From Lentinula raphanica (taxonomy: Eukaryota; Basidiomycota; Agaricomycetes; Agaricales; Omphalotaceae), in contig JANVFP010000043.1 of assembly GCA_027919835.1 (NCBI GenBank), positions 1-64,000 on the forward strand: DNA of 64,000 bases. The letters run 5' to 3'. Positions within the stretch are counted from its first letter, which is position 1; every line of letters starts with the position of its first letter. Under the pieces are notes generated by a model. That model was not told the DNA's origin, did not search any database, and saw only the letters and a list, made by a program, of their open reading frames with translations. A program made the translations under genes and the position numbers. Below, one piece after another: positions 1-11,514 of this stretch.

Positions 1-3000
1 CGAATCACCCTAACACTTTGGGAACGGCTCAAGACGTGCATAAACTCATTCCAGCTGTGGCGGGAATATCCTCACAAACCATCGCACGATCCTGATGGCG
101 AGGTTGGCATCGAAGACCTCTCCAATCTTCCTACCCAGCGCAGTCCTGATGATGAAGACAGCTCGAGCGAATCAGAGTCTGGTTCACCTCTCAATCCGAC
201 GCAAACACTTCTGACAGCATGGCAAAACAACGGTAATGCGACGAAATCTCATGGTGAAATGAATAAACTCGCTCATCTCATCCAACGGCCTGACTTCCAA
301 GTCTCTGAACTTCAAGGGTACAGTGCCCAGGCTGCAAATGCAAAGCTTACAAAGGCTGATGAAGACTGGGATTACAATAAGCTGAAGGATTCCTTCAAGG
401 AGACCTCCATTGACATTGAGGTTCCTTCTGGTAACAAAAATATCCCACCAAAAACATTCTCTATCCCGGGCCTCCTATACCGGTCTCCTCTTTCGGTGAT
501 ACGTGCGGCCTTCACTGGCCCTCTTGCAAAACATTTCCATTACACACCTTTCCGACTCTTCCAAAAACTCCCATCATCGAATGGCTCGCAAGATGACTCG
601 GAACCGGAGTATCAGCGAGTTTATACTGATCTCTATAACTCGGATGCATTCCTCCGCGAGCATGACCGCGTCCAACGAGCTCCCACCGACGATCCTGAAT
701 GTAAGGCTGAAAAAGTTGTTGCTGCATTGATGTGCTGGTCAGATGCCACACAGCTTGCCAATTTCGGAACAGCAAAACTATGGCCTGTCTACATGCTTTT
801 TGGTAATCTCTCGAAATACATCCGATCGTTACCGAATTCTGGCGCTGTGAATCATCTCGCATACATCCCTGTCATTCCGGACTCCATTAAGCACGACATC
901 ACTACTTTTCATGCAAAACGGAAGGCCGACATTCTTACGCACTGCAACCGCGAGCTCTATCATGCTGTCTGGTGACACCTACTGGATGACGAATTCGTTC
1001 ATGCCTATCGTTATGGAGTTATTATCAAAGGCGATGATGGAATCAAACGTAGGGTTTATCCTCGCTTTTTCACCTATTCTGCCGACTATCCAGAAAAGTA
1101 AGTACCGACTGCTGTGTTTTGTACATGCTCAAATATTCTCTCAGGGTGTTGCTTGCCACCATTCGAGACCTCGGAAATTGTCCATGTCCTCGATGCCTGT
1201 GTCCAAAAGGCTCATTAGATCAGATGGGGACCCGACGAGACTTAGCACTTCGCAAGAATACAGCCCGTACCTTTTTGATCAACAGGGTGAAGAAAGCGCG
1301 CGATTACATTTATCGCAAAGGTTATGGTATTCGAAGCGCGCGTGTAGAAGAATTGCTGAAACCTACCTCATCTGTTCCAACAATGGTGTGTACAAGATCT
1401 CTTTGCTTTGTATAGTTTGACTCAAATGATGTTTAGAATGCCTTCGTTGACAGACTTGGGAGTGATTTCAACCCATCGCACATGCTAGCGCCAGATTTCA
1501 TGCATGAGTTTGAACTCGGAGTCTTCAAGTCGCTGTTTGCTCATCTCATCCGTGTGCTACATGCCAAGGAGCCAAGTCTAGTTAGTGAACTAGATCATCG
1601 GTAAGTGTTTGATGTGTTCGAAAGATTGTTTGTGATTTACCCCATCTCTTTGAGGTTCCGCCAAGTCCCTACTTTTGGTTTTGACACCATACGTCTTTTT
1701 GCAAATAATGCCTCTGAAATGAAGCGGCTTGCCGCCCGAGACTTTGAGGATCTTCTACAGGCAAGTAACTATATCTGTCAATGAGTTGGCAATACTGATC
1801 TCTTGGGATCAGTGTTCAATTCCTGTATTCGATGGCTTGCTTAAGGAGAGTGCCGACAATGATCTCCTGATAAAGCTTCTCTACCGGACAGCTGAATGGC
1901 ATGCACTTGCAAAGTTGCGGTTGCATACTGACCGCACGTTGGAATACCTCGAGATGCGCACTCAAGAGTTTGGGAAACTCATGCGAGAATTCCGTGACGT
2001 ATCTAAGAAATTCAAGACAAAGGAAACTGAACGAGAAAGAAGTGCCCGTTACCGTCGTACCACGGAGCAAGCAAAGAAGTCACAAGCCTCTGCCTCTACC
2101 GTTGGCTCAGGATCTGCTCGCCCCAAAGATCTCAACTTATTGACCTACAAATGGCATGGTATGGCAGATGATGTCCCCTTCATCCGGCATTTCGGTCCCA
2201 CGGATAGCTATTCCACACAGCTGGTAGGTATCGCAATCATACATTGTATTCAACGTAATAATACTGATTTATCTGTAGGGTGAACTAGCCCACCGAGTGG
2301 TCAAGAAGCTGTATAGTCTCGGCAATAAAAAGAATGACCCCGTACAAATTGGTCGCCGACTTAGGCGTGTGGAGTGGTCGCAGCATGCACTCGATCGGCG
2401 CGGCATCCACACCGAGTGCCGCCGCCAACAGGTGGCATCGAATGCAGGTGACAGTGTTACTAGTCGTTATCATGTTGGTAAGACAAACAAGAAGAAAACT
2501 GATATCAGAACATACACCAGCAGTGGAGATCCGGCAGCAAAGGTATCAAAATGAATGGATTTGAGCATTCTGGTGTGAGCTCATCTATATCTTTCCAGGA
2601 CTTCTGGCCCAAACTGCAGGACCATCTCTTGGGCCGCCTGATGGAGCGTGATTTCGACGGTGATACACATGAAAGTTTCACTGACGAGGACCGCCAACAT
2701 ATCCACGTCAAAGACCGCAAAGTGGTCGAGCTACAGACGTTACGTGTTAACTACACAACCTACGATGTTCGCAGAGATCAAGATACCATCAATCCACATA
2801 GTCATGCAGATGTTATGGTACTTTCTCCGGAGACTGGACCAGATGCTCATCCATACTGGTATGCACGAGTACTTCGAATCTTTCGAGTTTGGGTTGTCTC
2901 GACACATCCAGCTGCTAGCACCTCACGCTCAGGGCCACAGGAAATGATAGTATTGTGGGTTCGCTGGCTTGGCGTTGATCCCGAGCATCATTCCGGACAC

Positions 3001-3647
3001 CAGTCTGCTTGCCTTCCCAAAATCGGCTTTGTTGACGAATCAGACCCATTTGCCTTTGGATTCCTTGATCCCGCACATGTTATTCGTGGATGCCATCTCT
3101 TGCCTGCTTTTAACAACAAACGTACGAATGATCTTTTACAAACAACCGAGCCAACGATTGCTCGAAGATCAGGAGAAACTGATGACTGGCAATTTTTTTA
3201 TGTTGGAATGTACGTTGTTCGCATTGATTCATATGTGTTATATTCAATGTCAATTTGCTATGTAGCTTCGTCGACCGCGACATGTACATGCGCTACTTTC
3301 CTGGAGGTGGAGTAGGACATTTAACGAGTCCAGAGTTCTTCCGAAATGAGGTCGAACCATACAATCAAGGTAATGAATCTGGAGATGAAGAAGATGAACT
3401 CGAACTGGGTAGTCCTGAGCCTGCAAGGATGGTGCCTGCTCATCTGGACTCAGAACTAATGGAGTCGAGCTCTGAAGATGACCAGACCTCATTGTCGGAA
3501 GAGGAGGACGAGGAAGATGATGAGAAAGATGATGAGGAAGATGACAAGGATGTGGCAGAGGAAGAGGAGGAGGAGGAAAGTGAAGATATAGATGGGGTTG
3601 ACGACGGGGACGATTGGAAATGGGATGACGGTTATGGATCTCCTTGA
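1..3647 (+). pseudogene. Plavaka-type (CACTA-related) transposase, 5' partial, one internal stop
   Basis: The reading frame is already open at base 1, so the N-terminus lies outside the window. Recognition rests on blocks typical of basidiomycete Plavaka transposases: DATQLANFGTAKLWPVYM, LLDDEFVHAYRYG, FTYSADYPEK joined by splicing to VLLATIRDLGNCPCPRC, then PDFMHEFELGVFKSL, LLYRTAEWHALAKLR, YKWHGMADDVPFIRHFG, DFWPKLQDHLLGRL and FVDRDMYMRYFPGGGVGH. Inferred exons are 1-1097, 1145-1385, 1437-1600, 1655-1760, 1813-2223, 2279-2542, 2599-3209 and 3266-3647, and every junction keeps the conserved frame. The C-terminus is a long Asp/Glu-rich tail, usual for the family. An in-frame TGA at 973-975 splits the catalytic region between two conserved blocks, so this copy is probably inactive unless the stop is a sequencing error or is read through. 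Known family role: DNA cut-and-paste transposition. Confidence 0.88.
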
Positions 3648-3938
3648 ACAATGTAAGATCATGTACTTATCGTCACAATAACTTTTATACCTTGTTGCCT
3701 ATCCACATGCTGGTATAGAGAACCTATGTTATTCCATGGTTCGTACATGTTGTTATGATACCTCGCAACGATTGTAATTGTCCTATATATAGTCATGGAC
3801 CTCTGACGATATTGTGCATATGTTGTAAGGAATCATAACACATCATATGAGTCTGTATTGCTTGTGCCACAGTTATAATCACTGTAACATTATATAACAT
3901 TTTGGACATTTTAGTGATGTAGTCTCCCCTAAGCCGAC
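3648..3938. other. 3' flank of the Plavaka transposase; possible element end
   Basis: AT-rich, non-coding stretch between the transposase stop and the stop codon of the minus-strand host gene. TAGTG occurs at 3912-3916, which would fit a CACTA-class right end. The matching left end lies outside the window, so this cannot be tested here. Confidence 0.3.
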
Positions 3939-4668
3939 TCAGTTGCGAGGCGGGTTTGCGTTATGAGATAAGAATGAAGCCATCTCTTGCCATGTGTACT
4001 CCTTCGCCTGCGGTTTAGGATACTGTTTGATCTGCTCTGGGTGTGCAAGAGCTTTCCAGATTTCCTACAAAGATGAGTTAGCATACATGTAAGACGAGGG
4101 CTAAAGTGACGCCTACAGCAGTAACAGCATCGCTGGGTGTGAATGTGCCATATGTGCCATCATCAACAACTTTGTCTCCACCAACGGCAACTTTGCCTCC
4201 ACCAACGGTCTTGACCACACTACGGTAATGATACACTGCAGATCCAGCCTTGGACGCGACCTCATTTCCAGTTTTGGACACAACCTCAGACCTAGTCTCC
4301 TGCCAAGACCCGGCCTCAGATTTTGGCTGAACAACTAGAAATCCACTCAGAGTTAATTCCGAAGAGGGACTCAGTTGAACCACCACTTCGGATGCCAAAT
4401 AGAAATGGTGGCGGCGTTCTTCGCTTGGCATCTCGAACACATGAAGAGTCTCAGTGTGGTCCTTTGTCAGGAAACGCCGCAAGCGAGGCGCGAATTCAGG
4501 TTCCAATTCAGTGACGGTTTCTCTAATCACATCTTGAACCCTGTGCCGGATAGTGAGTGCGATATCGGGGTGAACAAGGTAGACTTGACGCTCGGCATAG
4601 TCAGAATATGTGGGGATGTTTTGCAAAGATGCTACAGGGGGGTCGTAGGTGATGAGGGCGTCCACTTC

Positions 4669-5248
4669 ACAGGATACTGTGAAGCTTTTGTAAAAAGGTC
4701 CGATGAGTTATCGAGGAATGTTTGAAAAAACCTGTGATAACTCGGAGGGGGCTCCGGAAATGGCTCCGGGGGGTGGTCATGCCTGTCACCACCTGTCACA
4801 TGGGGCCTATATTTACTGTTTTGGGTAATTAATAATTATCCAGATATTAAATAAGCAGTACATTTTCAAAAAAACTCGAAAATTCATTAAAAATCTAAAA
4901 AATCCTAAAAAAGCCAGATTAGGTCAGATCAGGGTATGTAAGCAAATGACCTCATATGATCAAAAATGATGTAGGGTCAATATAGGTACTAAAAATAGCC
5001 CAAAAAATTACTAAAAATGCAAAAAAATTTAGGGATGGTATAGAGCCTATTGCAGGTCCAGGCCCATCAAAATTACCAAAAAAGGAAAAAATTGATCATG
5101 ATGTCATCTTGTAGCAAAAAATCTGAAAAAAATCATAAAAATAGTTAAAAAATTCAGGGGTGCCTCATTGGCCCTGAAAATGCAAAATAAAAAAAAATAC
5201 GCGACAAGTGTAAAAAATTTCATCACTCCAAATCATACCAAATCCACT
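4669..5248 (+). repeat. Left terminal inverted repeat of the MULE-type element
   Basis: This arm is nearly the reverse complement of 6309-6891 over its whole length. Shared landmarks include the G-rich GGAGGGGGCTCCGG near 4745, the long A/T tract, and the ACGCGACAAGTG motif near 5200. The close match of the two arms indicates a young or gene-converted element. Confidence 0.9.
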
Positions 5249-5402
5249 CAATAGTTTTTGTGTGGGCTCTATATTGTGTCAGGATGTTGTCTATATCATA
5301 TTCCTCGAGATATAATTTGGAGAACTTGAAAATACAACCTGTGGGGCTAGCTATACTATGATCTTTTGTAATATAACACTGTTTTATGTAAATGACAGTG
5401 CA
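5244..5402 (+). repeat. Inner inverted repeat, left arm
   Basis: Pairs with 5698-5856. Each arm carries a short open frame of 62-70 codons sharing GCIFKFS and LYLEEYDI, one on each strand. The frames look alike because the DNA is inverted; there is no sign of selection for a protein. Confidence 0.75.
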
Positions 5403-5697
5403 TACACCCATGTTATGAAGTCAAACTGCTGCTGGGTCATGAAAAGAGTCATCCTGCAACCTATTCCATGCTAACTCTATGTGATACAGCCAAGAGATCT
5501 GTAATGGGGGTCATTGAATATGACATCTATTGTTACATGTAAGTGTAGACATCTATGGTGTACATGAAACATGTACATGTGTATCACAGTGTCCAACCTT
5601 TATGATAGCTATCTGAATCATGTACAGACACTGCCAGTAGACTGTAGGAGTGCTTTTCTCATGCACTAGCATCAGTATACTTGCACTACATAGACAT

Positions 5698-5856
5698 ATG
5701 CATTGGCATTTACATAAAACACTATTATATCACACAAGATCACAGTATAGCTAGCCACACAGGTTGTATTTTCAAGTTCTCTGAATTATATCTAGAGGAA
5801 TATGATATACACAACATCCTGACACAATATAGAGCCCACACAAAAATTATTGAGTG
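5698..5856 (-). repeat. Inner inverted repeat, right arm
   Basis: Reverse complement of 5244-5402 with scattered mismatches. Unlike the left arm, it does not abut the outer TIR: about 450 bp of other sequence separates them, so the element is not a simple palindrome. Confidence 0.75.
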
Positions 5857-5899
5857 TGCTATTGATGAATTTCGACTCAAAAACACCAAATAAGCGCCC

Positions 5900-6300
5900 A
5901 TAAGCGCCCAAAACTCGTTGTTATAAGTGTGTTATAGTATAACAATGAGTGTGTTATGTATATCAAGTAATATTGTTCCGACTTTTTGACTGTTAAGTGT
6001 GTTAAGTATAGTGACTGATAATACTATTTTGAGTATTTATTGTCAACTGTGTTAGACATAATACATATCACCACTGTTCTGAGTTTTAGTATGTTAGGTG
6101 TGATAAGTACCAAGTGTACTGAACATATTGAGTAATAAAAATTGTTCTCAGTGTTCAAGGATACTAGGTGTGCTAAAAATATCATGTACATCATATTTAC
6201 TCAATGTTGTCAGTTTGGTGTAATTTTTAAGTAATATAAGCTATTCTGAGTGATTGAGGGTGCTAGAGGTGCTAGAAATAGCATATACATCATATGATCT
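5900..6300. repeat. Degenerate repeats inside the MULE-type element
   Basis: Loose repeats built on GTGTTA-type words and on a longer unit of roughly TTCTGAGTGTT...GTGCTA...CATGTACATCATAT recur several times (near 6090, 6150 and 6250). Period and unit are imperfect. No coding capacity is seen. Confidence 0.5.
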
Positions 6301-6308
6301 GACTGTAT

Positions 6309-6891
6309 AGTGGATTTGGTATGATTTGGAGTGATAAAATTTTTTACACTTGTCGCGTATTTTTTTTTATTTTGCATTTTCAGGGCCAATGAGGCACCCC
6401 TGAATTTTTTAACTATTTTTATGATTTTTTTCAGATGTTTTGCTACAAGATGACATCATGATCAATTTTTTTCCTTTTTTGGTAATGTTGATGGGCCTGG
6501 ACCTGCAATAGGCTCTATACCATCCCTAAATTTTTTTGCATTTTTAGTAATTTTTTGGGCTATTTTTAGTACCTATATTGACCCTACATCATTTTTGATC
6601 ATATGAGGTCATTTGCTTACATACCCTGATCTGACCTAATCTGGCTTTTTTAGGATTTTTTAGATTTTTAATGAATTTTCGAGTTTTTTTTTGAAAATGT
6701 ACTGCTTATTTAATATCTGGATAATTATTAATTACCCAAAACAGTAAATATAGGCCCCATGTGACAGGTGGTGACAGGCATGACCACCCCCCGGAGCCAT
6801 TTCCGGAGCCCCCTCCGAGTTATCACAGGTTTTTTCAAACGTTCCTCAATAACTCATCGGACCTTTTTACAAAAGCTTCACAGTATCAGCT
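6309..6891 (-). repeat. Right terminal inverted repeat of the MULE-type element
   Basis: Reverse-complement partner of 4669-5248, differing by scattered substitutions and one- or few-base indels. It ends at the right copy of the 9 bp target duplication (6892-6900). Confidence 0.9.
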
Positions 6892-7209
6892 GTCCACTTC
6901 GGCCTGTGTCCATCGATGTTACGGAATGAATAACTTATCAGTAAAGAACCTCTTCTTAACAGTGACAGTAACACTTACATCAGTAGGTCTCGCGGAGCAA
7001 GACATGTCGGCAACGAGGGCAATTATCATAGCCAGAAAGATGATACTGCCAATGGATGAGCCACGGCGGTTGGGAGGATAGAACAACATGATAAAAGAAG
7101 TCTTGGTGTTGGACGTCAAAAATGTAAGAAATCTGCAAACGTACCGTAGTACATGTATGAGTCAAGTTAAGACAGTGGTAAACAGAGGAACCGACGTACT
7201 TATGGGCTT

Positions 7210-7498
7210 TGACCAGCAAACTTCTGAAGATGACAATGACCAGCAGGCTTTTAGTAAAGTAAGAGTAGTCTGGTCAAAAGGTATGCTTCAGTAAGATGCT
7301 TCACAAGGAATAAGCCTCGAGACGGACATGCCTTTGACTAGCAAAGTAAAAATGACGATGACCAGCAGATAGAACTTGAAAGTCGTATAGGAATCTGAGA
7401 GGACAGACAGTAGGCTTCAGTTTGATCATGCTCGAGACTGCAGACAATGAGACCAGACTTGCCTTCAATGACCAGCAAAGCAGATTCGATGACCAGCA
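7210..7498 (+). repeat. Cluster of six TGACCAGCA motifs
   Basis: TGACCAGCA or a one-base variant occurs at 7210, 7237, 7335 (TGACTAGCA), 7359, 7469 and 7490, all on the plus strand within 290 bp. The cluster lies just upstream of the start of the interrupted minus-strand gene. It could be a set of protein-binding sites or the remains of a minisatellite; sequence alone does not decide. Confidence 0.45.
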
Positions 7499-7499
7499 G

Positions 7500-10400
7500 G
7501 GTAGAAAGAGCAGATGTGTGTGTCTGGCCGAAAAACTGTGCGCACTTTAAGTAACTGTAAATACATACCCTCCGGAATGGAACAAACCGTGGCAATGTTA
7601 ATCGGTTTGCAATGATTGTTGGAAAGTTCAATGAGGGCAACATCTTTCAGCACCTTTCCTACAATCTGTCCTGGTCAGCCCTGATCTTAACTTTTTCTGA
7701 TCATATCTCCGACTCGCTATCGATAGTGCACATGGAGTCGGGGCTGTGAGAATATGTACATTGCAACGATAGCTGGACATTGCCGTTCGAACAAAAGACT
7801 TCTGCGACTCATTCCTTGGTGCTGTGAAAAAAAGTTAAAACCTTTCCATTGGATATGCAGGAGGGCATCCACTGAACAACAGTGTGAGAAAACCACCTTA
7901 CCTTCACATAGTTGTTGCCCAGTGAAACAGCACATTGAACGCAATCCCATCAAGGTTTCAGCTCGGTTATTGGACGACGGCGGATGCACACCACACACTG
8001 CCTATACTATGATTGCATAGGATTGTTATCTGAGTGCAGGGACAGCAAACTTGAGCATCTTTGGAAATTGCAAGTACACACCCAGACCTTCAGATGTGCG
8101 GTGTTTGAGGCGGCAAAATGAAGCGCAGGACGGATTCAAATTTTATCCTCCGGTTCAATAATTTCGAACATTGTTTCAAATGTCGTAGATAACCATAGGT
8201 TAATTTTCTTTTGCACCCTCGCGTATCCTCTGCCTGTTTGAACCCTCGCACATATCTCTCCAAGACCAAATTACCATTTTGGTGCTGTGATGTCCGGCAG
8301 CACCGGAAGATTCAAACGTGCCGAAGATGCTGCAGAGTCACATGCAAAGGACGCGCGTCGTGTTTGTTGATTGATATTTGCACGAATTCAACTTCTTTTT
8401 TCATTCGAACTCCAGTGTCAATCCGACCAATTCGACCCCACGAGCAAGTCAGCACCGAGCTCGACTTCAGATTTTGCACGCTACGGTCTCAGGGGCATGC
8501 TTCAGAAGAACTGAACACCTCCCAAACTTGCCATACAAGCTCCTCAATCTACGCTCGTCAAGACCCTCTGTGCTGTTATCGCGGTGCTCTATCCTCATCA
8601 AGACCTTTAGGCTTTCGTTCTTAATCGAGGTGGTTTTCTATCTTTGCAAAAGATGCTTCGGTGTCACTCTTGTATGCCTGCGTGGCTCTTCAGCCTCAAT
8701 TGCCACTTCAACATTGTCAAGGCTTTGCAACGTCGTCAAGGCTCTACAATGTCATCAAGGCTCTGCAACGTCATCAAGGCTGCAATATTATCCTCGTCTA
8801 TCCAGTACTCACTCATGCAAGAACTTAGAATTTCCAATATCCTCAATGCCCTCCTCAATGCCATTTAACAACACAAGGATCTTTGGATCCACGCTTCAAG
8901 GTTCCACGTTAAAACTCTTTGAAGAGTCTACACTGCTGGTATGTAGAATTTTCAATCCCTGTATGTCCTCCGAGCTGAGTGTCGTCCACAGCATTCCAGC
9001 GGATTTCATTGACTTTAAGACTTGAGTTGTGCATACTCCGAGTCTCGTTGTGATTGAGTTGTTCCACAGTGGCCTCTCATGCAGCTTTGCCAGCAGAGTT
9101 TGATGCTCATTGGCATGCCCTGTCCCAGAAAATGTGAGCTGCCTACATTTGTTGTTGTTCGCTCTGTGGACCACTGCTGATCATGCATCTTAGCATGTTT
9201 CCCTTTGACTGCCACTGTCCACACTCAAGGATTCATGATGTTTGTATACGGGGTATCTTATTCATAGGAGTTCATAGAAGCTGTACATATCTTCGTAGTT
9301 ACCAGTGAATTTTAAAATTATTCGGTATATAACCGTATATTGCTCAATAAATGTGTGATCTATCGTCCATGAGGATCGGGAAAATCGGGTCGCAGTCGGA
9401 ATACACCGGAAAGATCATTTCATCCATCAAATTTAATCGGTCCACAGGACAACCTCAGCTTCAAATATCCAGTGGATTAAATTACCACTTTTGTGCGTTG
9501 GTTCAAATTCTTGAAGCAGTGTTTCAAACTCATGTGGTTATCCATTGGTTAATAGATTTGCTTGCCTGTGTAGTTGGAAACATGTGGATTCATTGAGGGA
9601 TTAACGGCGAACGTACCCCATTGGCCTTAGACTGTGAGCAGCTGTGAGCGCCCTTCTGGGTTCGAAGATATCAGCCACCAATCAACCGCACAATACACTA
9701 GAGTACACTCCGTGATGGATATAGACACAGCAATCGGTATAAGCGGCGCTCAGATCATATATCTGATTTTGGGATCCCATGAGGTCCTATGGTGAGCATG
9801 CACTGCAAGAGGATACGTATTACGCGGCGGGTAGACAAGGAAACTGAGGGAAAATAGCAGGCGCGGCGCTGATGAGTCTTATCAGTGGGAGGCAGCAAAG
9901 AAAATCGGAGAATCACCTTCACATGAACCGATAAATCAGTTGTCCATCCCAGCCTCCAGCAGTCTGCGCAGAAGCTCAAGAACTTGGACCGAGACGGTCC
10001 CAAACGTTTTAGTAAGACAAGATATTCGCTACTGATAATGAGCGATATTCCAAGCACATTGATTACCATCCCGATACGAGTTTGATGCACGATGGACTGT
10101 GTATTGGTCGAGACTTGAAAGGGTCGAAGGCTGAAGCAACTCAGATTACATGCATATGCAACAGGTATCGCCTCGTATCAGCTCGTATCGCGCAAGGGTG
10201 ATGTAGAATCGAAAATAGGATGTGCTTAGCTCTGAATTTGCGAGGAAAGCTGCGGTGAACGTTTGAACCCATATCGTATCGGATATTCTGAGTTTTGCGT
10301 GCAATTCGCGCAACCCAGACAATCGTCAGAACGCTGTATTTGATTCTGAACATAATCGAGAGACAAGATATCGCTGCATATGATGGTGTGCTCAATAGAA

Positions 10401-11218
10401 ACAGCCGTATTGAAACTTCCTGTGAGAGATATTCGCGACAAGATCGAGTAGGCCTTCTTGGAGAAGCCAGAGCCGAGCATGGTTGGAGTTCACAGGCTGG
10501 CTTACAGCTTCTACGATTTGGACATAAAAGGATATAAAGGAAGTAAGAGCAGACGGGGGCGACAGCATCAACGGTAAGATATTGACGGCAGCAATGTGAC
10601 TGAGCGTAATGGGAGAGGCCTTCATACTGTTTATTGGATAGACTTCAAAATAATACCCTGGGCAATTCCTGGGCGGTTGTAATGTGAGGTCGAGTCCAAA
10701 CCGAGCAGCAAGGAAAAATTGTGTCCGACCTTGCTTGTATCACTATTTACGTTTTGCTCATTATTGGGATTTGAGCTCATTAGTCAGGGCGTCGAAAATA
10801 ACATGAGTTTGAGGGAGAGATATTGAAAGGTGAACGTCTGGTTGACGTTCAACGTTGTGTAGTAATAGACGCCCATGTAATGGATGTTTTGGATTTAGAC
10901 GCCGACCTAAAGTCCTACTAGTAGCAAAGCTCAAATTCCAATCATAGACCAGAGTGCCGATGTTAGACGATGGCTACTACAATCACGCGTGACCCTCCGA
11001 CAATTTCGAGGCATCCAAGCCAATTTGATAGAGATAGTAAGTACAGCTACGAAGTTGTATCGATCTTCTTCACTTGTGATAGTGGGCCATTGCAAGGCAT
11101 GGCATAAACGAGTCCGAATTGAAGACAGGTAACTGGCATGTACATGTGCATGAATTTGGAGCTTCTCACAAAAAATCAGAGCCTTACCAAGCCCTCCTTG
11201 CAAAATCTGCCTGTGAAC
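7500..11218. other. Gene-poor stretch, nothing assignable
   Basis: Only short open frames occur, on both strands, with no recognisable domain or convincing splice-linked model. It contains the 19 bp tandem repeat described separately. The short frames show no convincing protein-like composition. I see no tRNA, rRNA or transposase signature. Confidence 0.5.
8714..8787 (+). repeat. 19 bp tandem repeat, about four units
   Basis: Units of the form TCATCAAGGCTCTGCAACG follow one another head to tail with a few substitutions; the last unit is truncated. No function is apparent. Confidence 0.75.
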
Positions 11219-11440
11219 TCAGTGTGCTCCAGCAATGCAATCCTTCAAAGTTTCATCAAATCTCCCTGTGTGCTGAGTGATATCTACCACGTTGTCGAGG
11301 TTCCATTTCGCCTCGCCAAACGGTTCTTGGGTGACGCCCTGGAAGTAGTCATATTGTGTTAGGTAGGGAGTTTTCCAGGAGACAGCGCGGAGAAGGAGAA
11401 CAGCATTGAAGTAGATATATTCTAGTCGTTCAGGTTGTGA
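11219..11440 (-). pseudogene. Unidentified protein-coding relic
   Basis: On the minus strand a short open stretch includes RLEYIYFNAVLLLRAV followed by PYLTQYDYFQG and a KWNLDNVVDITQ segment, then a stop. The composition is protein-like and unlike the surrounding DNA. The first part is weakly reminiscent of an ERO1-type thiol oxidase segment, but the rest does not follow that family, so I leave it unnamed. It lies next to the UPF2 relic. Confidence 0.3.
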
Positions 11441-11514
11441 GGCTACTCTGGTAATGTAACACTGGAGATTGGGACCCTGTGGTCTTCATCAATTGAACAT
11501 TATGAAATGAGATG

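Larger units (their letters stand above)
4669..6891. mobile_element. Non-autonomous Mutator-like (MULE-type) element with long TIRs
   Basis: The 2223 bp AT-rich element has terminal inverted repeats of about 580 bp (4669-5248 and 6309-6891) and is flanked by a perfect 9 bp direct repeat, GTCCACTTC, at 4660-4668 and 6892-6900. Long TIRs plus a 9 bp target duplication are the hallmark of Mutator-like elements. The outermost bases differ slightly between ends (ACAGGATACTG versus AGCTGATACTG). There is no transposase reading frame, so mobilisation would need a partner in trans. A second inverted pair (5244-5402 and 5698-5856) is nested inside, with a loop of about 295 bp, and a degenerate repeat tract (5900-6300) lies between the inner and outer right arms. 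It sits in a coding exon of a host gene. Confidence 0.85.
3939..7089 (-). pseudogene. Host membrane or secreted protein gene, interrupted by a transposon
   Basis: A minus-strand gene of unknown family. Exon 1 (7089 to 6979) begins at ATG 7089 and encodes a short basic N-terminus followed by a hydrophobic segment (SIGSIIFLAMIIALVAD), read as a signal anchor or signal peptide. A 75 nt intron (6978-6904) leads to exon 2, which is entered by a 2.2 kb element 12 nt after the splice acceptor. Exon 2 resumes at 4668/4659 and runs to 4117. A 52 nt intron (4116-4065, with GCTAAC near the acceptor) leads to exon 3, ending at TGA 3939-3941. Leaving out the element and one 9 bp duplication gives 792 nt, exactly 264 codons with no stop, which strongly supports the model. 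The middle part contains ITYDPPVASLQNIPTYSDY; the end is hydrophilic. I recognise no domain. The gene looks otherwise intact, so the interruption is probably recent, or is fixed only in some strains. Confidence 0.75.

Noticed and set aside
3250..3651. Pro/His-rich minus-strand frame opposite the transposase tail
   Set aside because: It is the antisense of the Asp/Glu-rich C-terminus of the transposase, where acidic codons read as Pro/Leu/His on the other strand.
5223..5893. Two similar small open frames (62 and 70 codons) on opposite strands inside the MULE-type element
   Set aside because: They are the two arms of the inner inverted repeat read on opposite strands; similarity follows from the DNA inversion and no protein feature supports them.
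9755..10625. Several overlapping minus-strand frames of 70-110 codons
   Set aside because: No domain, no consistent splice links and no protein-like composition; treated as chance frames.
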